Source of the DNA: Dimargaris cristalligena
Lineage: Eukaryota; Kickxellomycota; Dimargaritomycetes; Dimargaritales; Dimargaritaceae
Length of the DNA: 35,561 nucleotides
Assembly: GCA_027576995.1 (NCBI GenBank)
Contig: JANBQC010000275.1
Span: 1 to 35,561 of the forward strand
Direction of reading: 5' to 3'
In this document: positions 32,681-35,561 of the stretch, piece after piece
Numbering within the stretch: position 1 is the first letter of the stretch
How the letters are laid out: the number at the start of each line of letters is the position of its first letter
Translations under genes and position numbers: made by a program
The notes under the pieces: model-generated
What the model was told of the DNA's origin: nothing
Databases searched by the model: none
The model's input: only the letters and a program-made list of their open reading frames with translations

Positions 32681-35533
32681 TGTGTGGAATCGAAAAAATC
32701 TGACGGGTCTCAAAACGTGTGCTAAGGGCTGTCGGGTTTTGAAGCCGGAAGTATTGGAGCAGGGAGTGGTCGGGCGGCGGAATGGTCGAACGGTGGTGGA
32801 TACTGCTGGAGTTGAAGTGTGCGGCGATTATTTGGTGCCGGAGGGGTGTGTCGCTAAGAATTGGTGGGTGTGGGGAATATAGGACTATATGTTGTTGTTG
32901 ATAGGTCTGGTTGGAGAGCCGAATGCTGTCTTTTTATCCTCGGTAATGTCAATTGCTGAAATACAGTAGCCCCCAGGCTGTGTCGCACCTCGCATCGCCT
33001 GGTTCGAGTAGGCCCGGCCATCGACTTGGAAAGTGACGAAGAATATGCCGTCCAACTGGTCATTACAAAGCCTGGCCTGTCCTGTAGCTTGACTACCTAG
33101 TCCTACCCGTCGGCTATTAAGTAGTTCCCAGCCAAACTCGAAGGCATAATTTTTGGTGGCGGATCAACATTATCTTCACAGTCAGCAACCAACTTGGCCG
33201 TATGCTTGTCAGATCAAAAGGTGGCTTACGATCGTCAATGACCTGATTCCCAGTATCGCCGACTTCCCTAACCGACGTCCAAGTGCTACTTAGGCAACTG
33301 CTCGACTAGAAATCCGCGGGCATTCTCCTACCGTCAAGAACAGTGCCATGCTCATTGACTATTGCCACATTTCAATATGCGAAGACAGGGTGGAGATTAG
33401 CATTCTGACCCAGTTTCGGTGGGCGAAAGGCCCAGCGGTGAGAAAACTAGCGGACTCCCCCCTGGCAATGTCGGATACATAATAAGTCCTTCGCTGTTTG
33501 ATATCCCGTCAGCTGGGGTTCGAGTACGTCTCCAAAAGACTTACGAAGTTCCATGCCAAAATGTAGAGCCTTTCGTGCGTAGACTAATCGTTATTTTCAG
33601 TGTTTCACTATAGTATGGCCGCTACTGTATATTTGCCCGAACCAACAATCCACCGTCAAAATAATCATTTTTCCGAATGCGATATCCTCCTGGCCCTAGG
33701 TATCCACACGCTAGTCGTCAATATAGACACCAAACACAGTGTTCAGTATTGTATAGGTCCTTCCAAATAGTCCGCCTGTATTCCGTCAGTAAAGATTCCA
33801 CAATTGATCGATCCGCTTGTCTTAGGTAGCTGTTCTATCGAATACTAAAGCCCCATCTACTCTACTCTTCGACCGTGGGAGGGCATCCGCCTGGCCTTCT
33901 CAGTCTACGTTTTGACCCAGGCCATAGGCTGCATTGGAAACTATGAATTGCTCATATAATAAAGTTGGACACCGCCTAATATTGGTATATTTGACTGGGC
34001 CTGCGAATGTCTAACTTATCCAGGGCATGCTTAACATTGGCATCGCCTTGAACTGATTCTGAGAACTATTGAAACCCCAATGGCATGGTTGTTGCTGTAT
34101 TTTCCTTTTGGGGCTACCGCATTCGTATTGGTGAGGTTTGGATTTTCATATAAGTCGGGGTGATAAATAAATTTCCCTTGGTAGCATAGCTCAACTAGTC
34201 GGCGTCTAAACAAGATGCTACAAATATCAACTGCGGGTATGTAGCTGTGGTACCCGGGAGCCAGGTTTAGTTAGATAATATACCCCCGGATTTGTTATGC
34301 ACAGGTTATAATCGAGCGTATCAACCAATTGTTGGAACTCCGGGGCGGCTTAATTACTGAAGACGTTTTAGTTTGCAATACATGCATACTGCGAGACAGA
34401 TGCAATGCTATAATATTTCCTTATTGTACAATACCATTAAATTAAGAGTACGTGTATCATGAGTGTTTATGGTTGAAATTGCCGGTATGCATATGGAAAA
34501 AGTGTATCAAATTGCCTAATAGAACTGGCTAGACATTGCAAGCAAAACCAATCCAGAAAAGTCCGATATACCAGTGCATTTGTATATTTTAAAGATTGGG
34601 ATTATAAATCGATAAGTAATTGTAAGGTCTTCCTGAAGCAACTTAAAGGAATGTTTGAAGAGTGAAAGAGCGGAAAGTGGCATTGCTTGGTGCTTGCGGT
34701 TGGGTGGAATGCGTTAGGCAAAAGAAATGGGAGAACTTAGGCCCGGCTGTATAGAGGGCTTCCAATGGTGTGTATATGCATATATGCGGGTGGCTTATTT
34801 GTAGCCAATATTTGCTTCATCCCACGGATGTTTCGTTATATGGGCTGGTTGAGCCTCTCCCATACAACAAAAATAGCCCAATTAAAATCAAGATACAGCC
34901 GCGATTCCCCGATATGATGCTGGCCATAGTTTGAGTGATCACATGACCGCAGGTTCGCTGGTCATTAACAGCTCACGGGGATGGAATAAAAAATGGATAA
35001 AACCACATGATGTTACGTAATAAGCCGGATGGAAACATTCTTGTCGGTTCACACCATATATAAATATGCAAATTTTGATCGCGACTACGTCGTTGTTTCG
35101 TTGTTGATACCCAGTCGAATACTAGACTCAAAAGCCAAGTGATGGAGGGCAGTATTTACTATGATCCATCAATGGACCTACGAGCAATAGTCAAAACGCA
35201 AGGGCTATTCGGTCCTATACGAAGATGTCTTCTCTAGTTTTACAGTTAGCAGTCTTCTATGTTGGTTTAGGCGCATAAAAGAGCTTTTCGCAACTTTCCC
35301 ACCCCTTCCTTCCCCTTCCCCTTCTCATTCTTAAATGTTCTGCTATTTTACTTTCTTAACTAGCCGGTCTCATTCTTCCATTGTTAGCGTTAACCCACCT
35401 ATTTAAGGAGTCTAAATGCCACTTACCCTAGTCCAACTAAAACCTTCCCACTAGGTCGAATCATTTTCCTATATACCTGTTCCCTTATTGTACACCACCC
35501 CTTAGCACACCCTCCCTCGGACCAAGCACCATT
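32681..35533. promoter_or_regulatory. Long upstream region between the F-box-like gene and the right-edge gene
   Basis: About 2.9 kb with no supported gene. Frames are at most ~70 codons and match nothing I recognise. A TATA-like CATATATAAATATG occurs near 35054-35068, followed at 35142 by a 31-codon open frame that I do not call. From about 35280 to 35530 the plus strand is C/T-rich (CCTTCCTTCCCCTTCCCC-type runs), the usual look of a promoter and leader here, and leads to the ATG at 35534. Confidence 0.4.
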
Positions 35534-35561
35534 ATGGCCCAGCAGCTCACTATCGCGCAGC
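35534..35561 (+). CDS. 5' end of an unidentified gene cut by the window edge
   Basis: An ATG in an ACCATTATGG context follows a C/T-rich stretch like those upstream of the other plus-strand genes. It opens a frame reading MAQQLTIAQ up to the window edge. Only nine codons are visible, too few for a product guess. The call rests on the promoter-like region and the position. Confidence 0.4.

Noticed and set aside
32985..33010. tRNA T-arm-like hairpin (GCCTG-GTTCGAG-TAGGC)
   Set aside because: No matching acceptor, D or anticodon arm is found upstream at tRNA spacing.
35142..35237. 31-codon open frame after a TATA-like box
   Set aside because: Too short, no motif, and no good splice donor to extend it.

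Overview
The window is nuclear DNA from a fungus, most likely an early-diverging (non-Dikarya) lineage. The fungal call rests on a Cyc8/Ssn6-type corepressor, fungal-length EBP2 and GPI18 homologues, and genes split by 128-252 nt GT-AG introns with GTAAGT-like donors. Some genes look more animal-like than yeast-like: a TEAD factor with a C-terminal YAP-binding-type domain and a KDM3-type JmjC protein. The lineage is inferred, not proven. Several ORFs have pyrimidine-rich upstream regions and a CAACCATG or CACCATG start context.

Layout: 1-5567 is gene-poor. A nine-exon TEA/TEAD transcription factor (+, 5568-8248) converges on the ubiquitin-eS31 fusion gene (-, 9228-8752). The fusion gene diverges from a nine-exon CTU2/NCS2 tRNA thiolation gene (+, 10453-13123). 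CTU2 converges on GPI18/PIG-V (-, 16281-14333), which diverges from phosphomannose isomerase (+, 16937-18310) across 655 bp. Phosphomannose isomerase converges on a KDM3-type JmjC protein (-, 21975-18997). Next on the minus strand are a doubtful small membrane protein resembling ATP synthase subunit e (22489-22250) and EBP2 (24030-23006). After about 3 kb without genes comes the Cyc8/Ssn6-like TPR corepressor (+, 26988-29981), which converges on a possible F-box/LRR-like protein (-, 32680-31442). The window ends with the first codons of another gene (+, 35534).

Functionally there are three themes. Transcription and chromatin: TEAD, KDM3-type demethylase, Cyc8. Translation: ubiquitin-eS31, CTU2, EBP2. 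Mannose metabolism: phosphomannose isomerase feeds GDP-mannose and Dol-P-Man, the donor that GPI18 uses. The gene pair for this last theme is divergent and may share a promoter.

The most notable item is the TEAD gene. Its nine exons can be joined in frame, including a 25-nt microexon, to give about 433 residues, the size of animal TEADs. It has a near-canonical TEA domain and a recognisable YAP-binding-like fold, but the cysteine that is palmitoylated in animal TEADs is isoleucine. I did not find a mobile element, CRISPR array, tRNA or rRNA that I could support. All gene identities come from motif recognition by eye.
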